Counted from the stretch's first letter, positions 43,938 to 53,913 are shown. The stretch: DNA of 64,000 bases from Bacteroidales bacterium (GCA_910575545.1 CAJTFH010000002.1:173052-237051); one strand, 5' to 3'. Notes: generated from the sequence alone by a model not told the origin. A program made the numbers and translations.

Positions 43938-46775
43938 TTATTTGGCGGGATCTTCCTCGGCTTCGAGATAGATTACGCGGTAGTTGCCCTGTTTGTTGAG
44001 TTCTTTCATGAAGTTCTGGATGTCGGCGGGTTTCATTGCACGATACATCTCTTCTGCTCCGTGGAAGGTGTCGACTCCGTTGAGGGCTTCACCTGCCATG
44101 GCGTTGATCCATGCATCGTTCTGCTCCCGGGCTTCCTGAACGTTCTTGATTGAGAATTCAACAATTTTTGCAAGTTCCTCCTCGGTCACGTTGCTCTCCA
44201 TGTTCTTGAATTCTTTGGCGATGAAGTCGAGAACCTCTTTCTTCATCTCAGGTTTCATCGGGAACATGCTTTGCATGATGGTGTTGGATTTGTCGGCCAC
44301 GCGTTGCATGTTGCCGTTGGCCCAGATTGAGTAGACTGCGCCCATGTCTTCACGGACGGTGTTGAGCAGGCGGTTGGTAAGGATCTGCCCGGCCACATTG
44401 GCTGCCGCACGGTTTTCGGGGGTGTAGTTGAGTTTGCCGTAGTCGAGGATTGCCACGAAAGTCTGCGGGGTCTGCATCGGTGTCTTGAAGCCGATTTCCT
44501 TATCGCCGGGCTTGATGTTGAGGCTTTCAAGGAATACGGGAGCCTTAACGGCGGTTGCTTTATCGGCCGGAAGGGTTGCGATGTATTGTTCCACAAGTGG
44601 TTTGAAAGTGGCCATGTCGATGTTGCCGACGAAGAAGAATGTGTAGTCGGCTGCGTTGGCAGTCATTTTGCGTGCGATGTCGATGGTCTGGTCGAGTTGT
44701 GCGCCGTTAACAGCTTCTACGCTCATTGCCTGGCGGCGGGGGTTTGCGTAGAGGGCTTTGGCGATGTCGCGGCTGAACACATACTGCGGGTTTGTTTCCT
44801 GGTTTTTCAGGATGCCTTCATATTGCTTCTGGGCGGCGAGGAATTCCTCGGGTGTATAGCTGAAGTTTGTGAAGGTCATGTAGAGCAGCTCCATCATTGT
44901 GGGGAGGTCTTTGGGGGTGGTCGAACCGGTGATGTCGCGTGTGTAGCTGTCAAGCCCCATGCCGACGCTCACCTGTTTGCCCTGGAGGTATTTCTGGAGG
45001 TCTTTGTAGGTGTAGTCGCCAAGGCCGTTCATCTGAGCTGCAACGGGGAAGAATATCAGAGAGTTGGCATAGCTGTCGGGGAGCACGGATGTGCCGCCGA
45101 GAGCCTGAGCGTCGAAGAGGATTTCGTCGGCTTTGAAGTCGGTGTGTTTCACGATTACAACCGCGCCATTTGAGAGAGTTAGTTTTGTGGCTCCCCATTT
45201 TTCAACAGGCTCTTCGCTTACGATTTTGCCCGGCTTTGGGAGGTTGGGAATCAGGGGTTCGGCTTTAACTTCGTCAACAAAGGCCGGAATCTCTTCAGCA
45301 TCAACTTCCTGCATGGCTTGTGCGAGCTGTGCCTCTGTTGGGATTATGATGTCTTCTTTCTGAGGGAGCATGGCCAATACGATGCGGTTGTCGTTTGTGA
45401 CCATCTGCTGGAGGGTCTGGTTGATAGCTTCAACCGGCAGCTGGTTGGCGAGCATGTTCATGGTGTTGTATTCAAACTCGATGCCGGTCATGGGTGTGCC
45501 GTCGATGAAATGGCGAGAGATTTCACGCGAATATTTCTCGTTTTCAACTTTGTCGCGGTTGTTGTAGGCTTTTTCGAGGCGCGAGAGGTATTCGCTGCGT
45601 GCGCGGTCATATTCCGATGCGGTGAATCCGCCACGCACTGCGCGGAGGAGTTCGCGGTAAACGCTTTTGAACGAAGGTATCATGTCGTTGCCTTTGGCCA
45701 CACCGCCGACCGAGAGGGCGTCTTCGGTTGATGCCACGAGGTAGTTGTCGTAGCTGGCGAATGCTGTGGCAAAGGGGGTGTCGGGATTGCTTCCCATCTC
45801 TTCATAGCGGCTGGCGAGCATGTTGCCGATCATGCCGGTTATGTAGTCGGTCACGAGATACACCATGGTGTTGCGCATTTCCTTGGGCACGACTTCGTTT
45901 TTGAAATAGATGTTGAAGATAGAATACTGCTGTTCGGGGTCTGAACCGATGGCGTAGATTGTGCCCTTTGTGTCGGGAACAGGTTCATATTCGCGCGTTT
46001 TAACGTTTTCAGGCATCTTTATCGGAGAGAAAATCTCTTTGATTTTGGCCTCGATACGGTCGGGGTCGATGTCGCCGACAACGATTATGCCCTGCTGGTC
46101 GGGGCGGTACCATGTTTCATAGTAGTCGCGGAGCGCCTGGGGGGGGAAGTTGTCGACAACTTCCATTGTGCCGATAGGCAAGCGGTAGCCGTATTTTGAT
46201 TCGGGATACATGGTGGGGAGGAGCTGCTCCATTATGCGCTGCTGGCCTACGTTGCGCGAGCGCCATTCCTCATGGATTACACCACGCTCTTTATCGATTT
46301 CCTTGGGGTCGAGCAGCAGTCCGTCGGCCCAGTCGTGGAGAATGAGAAGGCATGAATCCTGCACGCTTTCGCGGGCTGTGGGCACGTTTGAGATGTTGTA
46401 GACGGTTTCGTCGATTGATGTGTAGGCATTGAGGTTCTGGCCGAATTTCACTCCGACGGTTTCAAGCCACTGGATCACACCGTTGCCGGGGAAGTTCTGT
46501 GTGCCGTTGAAGCACATATGCTCCAGGAAATGGGCGAGTCCGCGCTGATGGTCGTCTTCGAGAATTGAGCCTACTTTCTGTGCGATGTAGAAATCAGCCT
46601 GTCCCTTGGGAAGGTCGTTGTGGCGGATGTAGTAGGTCAGGCCATTCGGCAGAGTGCCTTGGCGCACTTGTTTGTCAACCGGCAATTGCTCGGCCATCGG
46701 ATTGGTCTGTGCGACGGCGCCTAATGATACTACGGAAAGCATCAGGGCCATCACTTTTTTTAACGACTTTTTCAT
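43938..46775 (-). CDS. Periplasmic M16 (pitrilysin-type) zinc protease
   Basis: The 945-aa protein has a signal peptide (MKKSLKKVMALMLSVVSLGA, cut near AVAQ). Its first M16 domain has the inverted zinc motif in GLAHFLEHMCFNGTQNFPGN with the distal Glu near DKERGVIHEEWRSRN. Three further M16-like domains follow, including an inactive C-terminal pair (FFFVGNIDMATFKPLVEQYI, AANVAGQILTNRLLNTVRED). The single-chain, four-domain clamshell usually degrades peptides rather than folded proteins. It stands alone with its own terminator. It is larger than the dimeric 50-kDa processing type and fits the Bacteroidota secreted M16 group. Confidence 0.93.
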   Translation of the reverse strand: MKKSLKKVMALMLSVVSLGAVAQTNPMAEQLPVDKQVRQGTLPNGLTYYIRHNDLPKGQADFYIAQKVGSILEDDHQRGLAHFLEHMCFNGTQNFPGNGVIQWLETVGVKFGQNLNAYTSIDETVYNISNVPTARESVQDSCLLILHDWADGLLLDPKEIDKERGVIHEEWRSRNVGQQRIMEQLLPTMYPESKYGYRLPIGTMEVVDNFPPQALRDYYETWYRPDQQGIIVVGDIDPDRIEAKIKEIFSPIKMPENVKTREYEPVPDTKGTIYAIGSDPEQQYSIFNIYFKNEVVPKEMRNTMVYLVTDYITGMIGNMLASRYEEMGSNPDTPFATAFASYDNYLVASTEDALSVGGVAKGNDMIPSFKSVYRELLRAVRGGFTASEYDRARSEYLSRLEKAYNNRDKVENEKYSREISRHFIDGTPMTGIEFEYNTMNMLANQLPVEAINQTLQQMVTNDNRIVLAMLPQKEDIIIPTEAQLAQAMQEVDAEEIPAFVDEVKAEPLIPNLPKPGKIVSEEPVEKWGATKLTLSNGAVVIVKHTDFKADEILFDAQALGGTSVLPDSYANSLIFFPVAAQMNGLGDYTYKDLQKYLQGKQVSVGMGLDSYTRDITGSTTPKDLPTMMELLYMTFTNFSYTPEEFLAAQKQYEGILKNQETNPQYVFSRDIAKALYANPRRQAMSVEAVNGAQLDQTIDIARKMTANAADYTFFFVGNIDMATFKPLVEQYIATLPADKATAVKAPVFLESLNIKPGDKEIGFKTPMQTPQTFVAILDYGKLNYTPENRAAANVAGQILTNRLLNTVREDMGAVYSIWANGNMQRVADKSNTIMQSMFPMKPEMKKEVLDFIAKEFKNMESNVTEEELAKIVEFSIKNVQEAREQNDAWINAMAGEALNGVDTFHGAEEMYRAMKPADIQNFMKELNKQGNYRVIYLEAEEDPAK

Positions 46776-46924
46776 CGATTGAAAATTTAGTACAAGAAAA
46801 TATGATTTGTTTAATTATTTCGATATGTATGGTGATTCTTTCATTTCTGTGATGAAGACCATGACAATGGTTTGACGCCGCTGCCACTGAAAAGTTACAC
46901 ATAGGGTGGCGATTTATCCGGTTT

Positions 46925-48301
46925 TCAGCCGAAAAGCCGTCGGAAGGCTTCTTCAACTTTGGCAACTTCAACAATTTCGATGGAGAGTTTCGATGTGTCT
47001 ACCCCCTTTAAAGAGCCTTTGGGTATGATTATTGTCTCCATGCCAAGTTTCTCGGCTTCGCGCACGCGCTGTTCCATGCGGGTCACCGGGCGGATTTCAC
47101 CGCTGAGGCCAACTTCACCGCTGAGGCATATGCCGTGTGGCACGGCCATGTCGACGTTGGAAGAGAGGATTGCGGCAATCACGGCGAGGTCGAGTGCCGG
47201 GTCGGCCACTTTCAGGCCTCCGGCGATGTTGAGGAACACGTCTTTTTGAGCCAGTTTGAATCCGACCCGTTTTTCAAGCACCGCCAGGAGCATGTTCATG
47301 CGTTTGGAGTCGAATCCGGTGACGGAACGTTGCGGAGTGCCGTAGGCTGCGGTGCTTACGAGTGCCTGTGCCTCTATCAGAAAAGGCCGTATTCCTTCTA
47401 AAGTCACTCCGATGGCGCATCCGGAGAGCGATTCTTCATCTTGCCGCGACAGGAGCATTTCAGACGGGTTTGTGACTTCGCGCAGCCCGCGCTGGCACAT
47501 TTCGTAGATGCCCAGCTCCGATGTGTTGCCGAAGCGGTTTTTGGTGGCCCGGAGAATGCGGTACATATACTGGCGGTCTCCCTCGAACTGTAACACAGCG
47601 TCAACGATATGTTCGAGCACTTTCGGGCCGGCCAGCGATCCTTCTTTGTTTATGTGGCCGATGAGCATCACCGGCACGTTGGCTTCTTTGGCGAAACGCA
47701 GAAGCCGGGCGGCGCATTCGCGCACCTGGCTGACGCTTCCGGCCGATGATTCGATATCGTCTGAAGCGATGGTTTGTATGGAATCGACTATCAGCAGCTG
47801 CGGCTCTATCTGCTCGATGTGGCGGAATATGTTTTCGAGAGATGTTTCGGTGACGATGTAGCAGTTGTCGCTCATGCGGCCTATGCGGTCGGCGCGGAGT
47901 TTGATCTGCATTGCGCTTTCTTCGCCGGAAACGTAGAGTATGCGACGCGATTTTATGGAGAGGATATTCTGAAGCACAAGCGTTGATTTGCCGATTCCCG
48001 GCTCACCGCCGATCAGCACCATAGACCCGCTGACAAGGCCGCCACCCAGCACACGGTTGAGTTCTTCGGAGGGCATATGGATACGGGCTTCGTCGATGGC
48101 TCTGATTTCCGACACTCTTTGCGGCACACTCATCGTCATGCGCGATGTGCGGCTCTGTCCGGAATCTTTTTTACGGGTTGTTATGCGCTCTTCCACCATG
48201 GTGTTCCAAGCTCCACAAGCGGGGCACCGGCCTTCCCATTTCGGGGAATCGGCACCGCATTCGGAGCAGAACCACATTGTTTTTTCCTTAGTTTTTGCCA
48301 T
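46925..48301 (-). CDS. radA: DNA repair ATPase RadA
   Basis: The 458-aa protein from ATG 48301 has the complete RadA plan: N-terminal zinc finger MWFCSECGADSPKWEGRCPA CGAW (split here for length), RecA-like core with Walker A IGGEPGIGKSTLVL, the RadA-specific KNRFGNTSELGIYEM motif (about residue 260), and a C-terminal Lon-like domain (GLKVADPALDLAVIAAILSS, GEVGLSGEIRPV). It drives branch migration in homologous recombination. It starts 13 nt after the methyltransferase stop codon, so the two are co-transcribed. Confidence 0.96.
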   Translation of the reverse strand: MAKTKEKTMWFCSECGADSPKWEGRCPACGAWNTMVEERITTRKKDSGQSRTSRMTMSVPQRVSEIRAIDEARIHMPSEELNRVLGGGLVSGSMVLIGGEPGIGKSTLVLQNILSIKSRRILYVSGEESAMQIKLRADRIGRMSDNCYIVTETSLENIFRHIEQIEPQLLIVDSIQTIASDDIESSAGSVSQVRECAARLLRFAKEANVPVMLIGHINKEGSLAGPKVLEHIVDAVLQFEGDRQYMYRILRATKNRFGNTSELGIYEMCQRGLREVTNPSEMLLSRQDEESLSGCAIGVTLEGIRPFLIEAQALVSTAAYGTPQRSVTGFDSKRMNMLLAVLEKRVGFKLAQKDVFLNIAGGLKVADPALDLAVIAAILSSNVDMAVPHGICLSGEVGLSGEIRPVTRMEQRVREAEKLGMETIIIPKGSLKGVDTSKLSIEIVEVAKVEEAFRRLFG

Positions 48302-48314
48302 GTTTACGTGTCTG

Positions 48315-49100
48315 TCAGGAATTTGCCCTACGCCGGAATTCGGCGAGAGTGATGGCGGTTGCCATCGAAACATTCAGCGATTCGACGGTAGGACGCCCTT
48401 CGGGATAGGACGGTATGCGGATGCGCCGGGTCACTTCTTCGGCTGTTTCCGGAGATATGCCGTTGCCTTCGTTGCCCATTACGATGATTCCACCAGTGGT
48501 GAGAGGGGTGTGGTAGATGTTGTCGCCGTCGAGGAATGTGCCGTAGACTTCGGCGGAACGGCTCAGGCGGCGAAGTGTGGCGGGTAGGTCGGTGTAGATT
48601 ATGCTGACCCTTGCTATTGCGCCCATCGAGGCCTGGATGGCTTTAGGGTTATACAGGTCGACGGTATCGGTTGATGCGAGTATGCGTGTTATGCCCATCC
48701 AGTCGGCTATGCGCATTATGGTTCCGAGGTTGCCCGGATCCTGCACTTTGTCGAGGGCGAGCAACAGTTCGTCTTTGCCGATTTCCGTTGGCTCGTCGGG
48801 TTGCTGCGGCATACGGCACACGGCCATTACACCCTGCGGGGTGGTTAGCGACGACATGCGTGCAATCTCGTCGTTTTTGGCGACAATGGGCGCCGGTAGC
48901 CCGGGGGTAAGCATATGGCGATGCTCATCAAGCCATGCATGTGTGGCCACCAGATGTTCCACATCGAACCATGCGGCAGTGTCAAGAACCGCACGGGTAC
49001 CTTCAATTACAAACAGCCCGGCCTGGCGGCGCTGGCGGCTGTTGCGCAACGATGCTATGCTTTTACGTAGGGACGTTGTGAGGGTTTGTGGTTGCGTCAT
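48315..49100 (-). CDS. SpoU/TrmH-family RNA 2'-O-methyltransferase
   Basis: The protein is 261 aa from ATG 49100. A short N-terminal substrate-binding domain contains RQRRQAGLFVIEGTRAV. The SPOUT knot follows, with the three family motifs: LALDKVQDPGNLGTIMRIAD (motif 1), GGIIVMGNEGNGISPE (motif 2) and RPTVESLNVSMATAITLAEF (motif 3). It methylates ribose in rRNA or tRNA using S-adenosylmethionine; the exact nucleotide cannot be read from the sequence. A minus-strand TAACTTTG (complement of 49121-49128) is the probable -7 box. It diverges from rnpB and leads the radA operon. Confidence 0.93.
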   Translation of the reverse strand: MTQPQTLTTSLRKSIASLRNSRQRRQAGLFVIEGTRAVLDTAAWFDVEHLVATHAWLDEHRHMLTPGLPAPIVAKNDEIARMSSLTTPQGVMAVCRMPQQPDEPTEIGKDELLLALDKVQDPGNLGTIMRIADWMGITRILASTDTVDLYNPKAIQASMGAIARVSIIYTDLPATLRRLSRSAEVYGTFLDGDNIYHTPLTTGGIIVMGNEGNGISPETAEEVTRRIRIPSYPEGRPTVESLNVSMATAITLAEFRRRANS

Positions 49101-49156
49101 AAAACGGGTAATCAATCTGTCAAAGTTAACAAAAATTCTCCGGTTTATGGTGAGGT

Positions 49157-49189
49157 TTTGTGGAAATGCCGCGAAATTTTGTAATTTTG
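49157..49189 (+). promoter_or_regulatory. Promoter of rnpB
   Basis: TTTG (49157-49160) and TAATTTTG (49182-49189) are 21 nt apart, about 10 nt ahead of the RNA. Confidence 0.75.
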
Positions 49190-49202
49190 CATAAACAATA
49201 AT

Positions 49203-49639
49203 GCAGCCGGGCGGTCCGTCGCGGGCCGAGGGGCGACACTTCGCCCCGGCGTGAGGAAAGTCCGGGCAACACAGAGCGCCATACTTCCTAACGGGAAGCT
49301 GCGGGTGACTGCAGAGAGAACGTGACAGAGAATAACCGCCCACATAAAAGGCGGGGGAGTCTGCCCTTGGCGGCAGACGCAACCACCCCCCTGGGCAAGG
49401 GTGAAAAGGCGGGGTAAGAGCCCACCGGATGCCATTGTGAGATGGTGTGCCGCACGTCTTATGGGTTGCAAGGTCAAGTATACCGGCATATTAAGGATTG
49501 CTCGTCCGATGGCCGGGGGGTAGACTGCTTTAGCCGTGGTGGCAACACACGGCATAGATAAATGACGGACCGGTGCGACGCAGGTCTCCTCAGTGGAGAA
49601 ACCTCCGGACCGACAAAACCCGGCTTATAGCCCGGCTGC
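49203..49639 (+). ncRNA. rnpB: RNase P RNA (class A)
   Basis: The catalytic RNA of tRNA 5' maturation. Ends GCAGCCGGG and CCCGGCTGC form helix P1. The conserved core GAGGAAAGTCCGGGC lies at about 49253, the ACAGAGAATAACCGCC-type CR region at about 49325, and the 3' signature AGATAAATGACGG near 49556, with ACAAAACCCGGCTTAT before P1 closes. The length of about 437 nt is on the long side for Bacteroidota and includes a large G/C-rich helix at 49348-49395. A run of T follows at 49642, forming the terminator with P1 or a preceding stem. Confidence 0.96.
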
Positions 49640-49830
49640 ATATTTTTTTTTAATCTCCGGTTTTTCTAAGATGTAGCTATAGTTCAGCCCATTGCGCCGG
49701 ACGCAACCTTTTATGTGCTGTTTTTATTACCATGATGTTGTAACTTTTTGCATTAGGTGTGCGTCTATTATATAACTTCGTAAGTTTGCCGCCGAGAAGT
49801 ATTGACGGCTATAACCCAAAAACCATATTT

Positions 49831-50628
49831 ATGACACGTTTTATCAAGGCTCCGTTTTTGTGTGTGATGGTATTGCTGGCAGCCGCCATGCCATTGTCTG
49901 TTGCTGCCGACGACGGGAAAATTGTTTCAAAAAACATGAAAGTCGGTAATTTCGATGAAATTGAGGTTTCGGGAAACATTGAGGTGACATATACGAAAGG
50001 TTCGGGACTGATGAATGTAAAAGGTCCGGCTGATATGGTAAAACGGTTGAAGGCCAGAGTTGAAAGCGGAACTTTGAAGCTGAGCTTGACTAATCAATCA
50101 GGGCTGTTTTCCAAAAATAACGGTAAGGGAAGAAAGGTGAAGATTTCAGTTCTGTCGCAGAGGCTTGATGAACTTGACGCTTCTTCGGGTGCAGTGGTCA
50201 ATGTGAAGTCGCCGGTAAATGCTCCGGATGATTTTGAGATAGATGCTTCTTCGGGTGCAGTTGTAAACGTTGGTTCGATTATTGCGCCGAAATGTGGAAT
50301 TGATGTATCGTCGGGTGCGGTTGTCAATGTTAAATCGGTGGATGTGGGTAAGATCTCGGTTGATTCTTCATCCGGTGCTGTGCTGAGTTTGCCTTCTGTG
50401 AAAGCGACTACTGTCAACGTGGATATGTCGGGCGGTAGTGTTACTGATATTTCAGGTCAATGCGGAACGTTGAATGTGGATATATCCGGAGGCGCAGTTG
50501 GTTCGCTTAAGGGATTGAAAGCCAAAGTCGCGAATATAGATGCTTCGGGCGGTGCGGTTTTGGACTATAGTGCGGCAAAAGCATCGGTTGACAAAGGTTG
50601 GTCGGCAGTTGTCAGCAACCACAGATAA
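49831..50628 (+). CDS. Secreted DUF2807 (GIN-domain) beta-solenoid protein
   Basis: The 265-aa protein from ATG 49831 has a signal peptide (FLCVMVLLAAAMPLSVAADD). A DUF2807 domain follows: VGNFDEIEVSGNIEVTYTKG, then six or more repeats of the type LDASSGAVVNV / IDASSGAVVNVGS / IDVSSGAVVNVKS / VDMSGGSVTDIS / VDISGGAVGSLKG. Each repeat is one turn of a right-handed beta-solenoid. Such proteins are exported in Bacteroidota and have been proposed as adhesin-like or envelope-associated; the function is not established. It sits after rnpB and before repeat element copy C. Near-identical repeat codons could promote slippage or recombination. Confidence 0.85.
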   Translation: MTRFIKAPFLCVMVLLAAAMPLSVAADDGKIVSKNMKVGNFDEIEVSGNIEVTYTKGSGLMNVKGPADMVKRLKARVESGTLKLSLTNQSGLFSKNNGKGRKVKISVLSQRLDELDASSGAVVNVKSPVNAPDDFEIDASSGAVVNVGSIIAPKCGIDVSSGAVVNVKSVDVGKISVDSSSGAVLSLPSVKATTVNVDMSGGSVTDISGQCGTLNVDISGGAVGSLKGLKAKVANIDASGGAVLDYSAAKASVDKGWSAVVSNHR

Positions 50629-50794
50629 ATAGCCCAGCCCGGATTCTTATTAAGATTCTGGGATATGGATATAGACGAATGATAGATATCACTGCTAATT
50701 ATTACATAAAGAGTTCCAGGTTTTTAATAGTTCGATTTCTAATGCGGCAATGCCATATTCCAGGGAATGTGGCATTGCTGTTTTTGAAAGATGG

Positions 50795-50855
50795 CTGACA
50801 ACGCCCTTGCCATCCGGCTGCAAAAACGGCGTTGGTCGAATTTCGACACAACGCC
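50795..50855. repeat. Intergenic repeat element, copy C (right end only, diverged)
   Basis: These 61 bp align with the right third of the 177-bp element (about 23364-23424). The terminal hairpin (50828-50855) is fully conserved, while the region before it has several changes. The left part with the long inverted repeat is absent. It lies between convergent genes again (DUF2807 gene and helicase gene). Confidence 0.8.
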
Positions 50856-50882
50856 ATTGGACTTATTTAGCGGGAGTCTGAA

Positions 50883-53111
50883 TCATGGTTGCTGTTGTGA
50901 TTTCAGATGGTTGGCAACAAGCCGGATATCCCAGCGGGATGTGTCGGAGGGTAGGAGTGCCTGTATGTCTTCGAGTGTGCTGTCGGGGCCGGCGGTTAGG
51001 ATGGCGGATTCTATGGCGTTGAAAACAACCGGTGTCAGGATGTCTGAAAGCTCTATTTCACCGGTTTCAACATGCTGCATCAGGTGGCCGGTTATGGTTG
51101 ACCGGGCGAGGTTGCGCTCGGCGGCTATTTCATCGCGTGTCATGCCGGAGGTGAACATGCCGAAGGTGATTTCATGACTCGGTGTTTTCGGCTCTTTGGG
51201 AGGTTTGGGTGCGCGTTCTTTCCTGCGGCGTTTGTCTTTGGTGTTTTCATCTTTGATTCTCCCCCCTTTTGCCACCCGTTTCAAGGCATTTTCGCGGCTG
51301 GAATCGAGCGACCCGATTTCTTTGAATTTCAGATATGCCGGGATGGTGAAGCCGTTGTCGGAGATTGCTCCCAAAAGGAATGTGTGCATGTCGACAAGCT
51401 GTCGAAGGTCGGCCACGAGGTCTTTGACACGTTGAGACGCTTTTTTATTTTCGGTGCGTACCTGTGATGCCCTTTTCAGGGTGTCGGCGAATATTTCTGT
51501 CAGTTGTTTCTGGAAGTAGAGTGTGCTTTTCCTGACCCGTTCCAGCAATGGAGCGGCTGCTAATGCTTCGAATGGCATTGAACCGAGTTGTGAAATCCAT
51601 CTGTCGGCGATTTCAACGATTTTTTCACGCAGACAGAGTTCGATTTGCTGCTGTGCGGCTGTTTCGTTGGGGAAAGAATGGCTGAATGTCTGCGACAACA
51701 GTCTCGACAGGGCTGACTGGGTGTTGGTCAGATTCCGGAAATTAAACAGTTCAATCAGAAGCTGCCGGAAATATTGCTGCCGGATGGAGGGGAGAAGGTG
51801 TTCGCTGTTGGCGGCATCGTTTTCATGCTCGGAGATGTAGGCGCAGACATGTGGGTCGCCTTCAAGAGATGCCGTTGCCACCGGGGTGGCCAGCACTATC
51901 CCTTCAAGTGTTTTGCAACGGCTGAGAGCCACATATACCTGGCCGGGAGCGAAAGAGGCGCCTGCGTCGATTATAACCTTGTCGAAAGTGAGACCCTGGC
52001 TCTTGTGGATTGTGATTGCCCAGGCAAGACGCAGCGGCATTTGGGAGAATGTGCCCTGCACTTCGGTCTCGATTGTGTTGGTTGTGTTGTTGACAGTGTA
52101 TTTGGCATTTTCCCACACTTGCGGAGTGACTTCGATGGGGCGGTCATCTCCCGGACATAGCACTCTGACCGATGTGGGGTCGGCATGTATTACATGGCCT
52201 ATTTTGCCGTTGTAGTAGCGGTGTTCGACACCGGGGTCGTTTTTTACAAACATGACCTGTGCCCCTTTTTTCAGTTCGAGGCGATCTGATGTAGGGTAGG
52301 AGTATTCGGGGAAGTTTCCTTTGATTTCCGCACTATAGGTGAATGCCTCAGAGGCGATTTCCGAAAGCCTGGTATCGTTATAGCTGTCGGCCATGTAGTT
52401 GTGGGTGGTCAGCCGTATGTATCCACTCCCTTCTGCGGGGCGAAAATCCGGATTCAGCCGGGAATCAAGCAGAGCAATATCAGACTGTTCAATGCGGTTT
52501 TCCCTGACGTTGTTTAGCAGGGCGAGGAAGCGCTCGTTTTGTTGCCTGTAGACTTTCTTGAGTTCGATGGTCACATATGGAATCTGCGCCAGGGCGTTGC
52601 TGCCGAAGAAATACGGGGTGGTGTAGTGGTCGCGGAGGAGGGTTTCGTCTTGGGGCGTCACAACCGGGGCGAGCTGTTGGAGGTCACCAATCATAAGCAG
52701 CTGCACTCCGCCGAATGGTTGGGAGTTGCGGCGGTATTTGCGGAGGGCGTTGTCGATGGCGTCGAGCAGGTCGGAACGCACCATTGATATTTCGTCGATT
52801 ACCAGCAGGTCGAGCGCCCTGATTATCCGCAGTTTCTCTTTAGAGAAATTGAATTTGTCGCGGTATTCGTTTCCTGGGATGTAGGGCGACAGGGGCAGCT
52901 GGAAGAATGAGTGGATTGTGACCCCTCCCGCATTTATGGCGGCTACGCCTGTAGGCGCCACGACAACCATTGATTTGGAACTTTTGTTGCGTAGTGTGTG
53001 CAGGAAAGTTGTTTTTCCGGTGCCGGCTTTTCCTGTCAGGAATATGCTGACGCCGGTGTGTTCGACATATTCCCATGCGAGTTCCAGTTCATGGTTGCGT
53101 TCAGTTGCCAT
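50883..53111 (-). CDS. PIF1-like DNA helicase with C-terminal HTH domain
   Basis: The 742-aa protein is a superfamily 1B helicase. Walker A is SIFLTGKAGTGKTTFLHTLR (about residues 22-41), followed by APTGVAAINAGG, Walker B LLVIDEISMV, the GGVQLLMIGDLQQLAPV motif, and the late motif LAWAITIHKSQGLTFDKVII with QVYVALSRCKTLEGI. About 280 residues follow, ending in a helix-turn-helix-type domain (FTSGMTRDEIAAERNLARST ITGHL, split for length), as in helicases annotated with HTH_40. It should unwind DNA 5' to 3' and may clear G-quadruplexes or R-loops. It is a stable chromosomal gene in Bacteroidales. Confidence 0.92.
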   Translation of the reverse strand: MATERNHELELAWEYVEHTGVSIFLTGKAGTGKTTFLHTLRNKSSKSMVVVAPTGVAAINAGGVTIHSFFQLPLSPYIPGNEYRDKFNFSKEKLRIIRALDLLVIDEISMVRSDLLDAIDNALRKYRRNSQPFGGVQLLMIGDLQQLAPVVTPQDETLLRDHYTTPYFFGSNALAQIPYVTIELKKVYRQQNERFLALLNNVRENRIEQSDIALLDSRLNPDFRPAEGSGYIRLTTHNYMADSYNDTRLSEIASEAFTYSAEIKGNFPEYSYPTSDRLELKKGAQVMFVKNDPGVEHRYYNGKIGHVIHADPTSVRVLCPGDDRPIEVTPQVWENAKYTVNNTTNTIETEVQGTFSQMPLRLAWAITIHKSQGLTFDKVIIDAGASFAPGQVYVALSRCKTLEGIVLATPVATASLEGDPHVCAYISEHENDAANSEHLLPSIRQQYFRQLLIELFNFRNLTNTQSALSRLLSQTFSHSFPNETAAQQQIELCLREKIVEIADRWISQLGSMPFEALAAAPLLERVRKSTLYFQKQLTEIFADTLKRASQVRTENKKASQRVKDLVADLRQLVDMHTFLLGAISDNGFTIPAYLKFKEIGSLDSSRENALKRVAKGGRIKDENTKDKRRRKERAPKPPKEPKTPSHEITFGMFTSGMTRDEIAAERNLARSTITGHLMQHVETGEIELSDILTPVVFNAIESAILTAGPDSTLEDIQALLPSDTSRWDIRLVANHLKSQQQP

Positions 53112-53230
53112 ATGAGTATTTATGCGTTAATGATGTTGGCTGAAACGCCCCACTTCTGGCGCAGAATGCGCTGGAAGATGGGGCGTTTGATTGTTGTGTC
53201 GGTCCGGTGCTGAAGGGCGCTGTGGTGTTG

Positions 53231-53791
53231 TCAGTCGTTGAATGTCATTTCGTCGAATCCGGCAACGTCGAATTCGTCTTCGTTGAACGAATCTGAGCCG
53301 AAAAACTCTTCATCCATGTCTTCAGCCGCTGCTGTTGCAGCCGCAGCCGCTTTGGCATCTGTTTTGGCTTCAAACTCTTCGAGGTCGACATTTTGCGCGG
53401 GCGCTTTCCCCAGCGACAAAGAGCAAATCGGATCCATCAGGTTCTTGCCGGGTATGAGCTCTTTCATTTCCATGAAGAATGAGCGGTCGGTCATGTAGTC
53501 GAATGTGAACATGAGATGCTGCCCTTCGTCGTCGATAAGGTCGGAAAGCACGGTGTTGTCCATCAGATAGACATCCTGGTCTGAATCAGACCCCATGTCT
53601 TCGAGGGTTATTTCTTTTTCCTTCTCCCAACTGTCATCGCAGATGAAAAACGACGACATCTGGTTTTTGTCATAGTCGACGCTTTCGCATATGGCGTTTT
53701 TCAAATCCAGAAAGGTGGCGTCAGCATCAATCTTTATTTCTCTCTTGAAGTTGTCGACTTCGTCGGATACTATGCGAAAATTGAAAATCAT
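53231..53791 (-). CDS. Plasmid pRiA4b ORF-3 family protein
   Basis: The 186-aa protein begins FNFRIVSDEVDNFKREIKID, then FLDLKNAICESVDYDKNQMS and SSFFICDDSWEKEKEITLED, the standard IS1096/pRiA4b ORF-3-type (PF07929) fold related to ubiquitin-like domains. The middle contains HLMFTFDYMTDRSFFMEMKE. The C-terminal third is acidic with an alanine run (AKAAAAATAAAEDMDEEFFG). The family name comes from plasmid and transposon passengers, but in Bacteroidales it is commonly a single chromosomal gene of unknown function. It has a good promoter (53914-53946), and the leader is about 120 nt. Confidence 0.85.
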   Translation of the reverse strand: MIFNFRIVSDEVDNFKREIKIDADATFLDLKNAICESVDYDKNQMSSFFICDDSWEKEKEITLEDMGSDSDQDVYLMDNTVLSDLIDDEGQHLMFTFDYMTDRSFFMEMKELIPGKNLMDPICSLSLGKAPAQNVDLEEFEAKTDAKAAAAATAAAEDMDEEFFGSDSFNEDEFDVAGFDEMTFND

Positions 53792-53913
53792 GTTGTTTTA
53801 TTTCTGAATGTCGGTTGCTTTGTTGTTAGCTAACATTGCCTTGGGGGGATGGCTGGTTGCGGCTGTTTGCGAGGCTCTCCAATCTCAGCTCCCTAAGGCT
53901 GCCGTTAGTGCCG

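Noticed and set aside
53231..53791. pRiA4b ORF-3 family gene as evidence of a plasmid or transposon
   Set aside because: The family name is historical; the gene lies among core genes with a normal promoter and no terminal repeats nearby.
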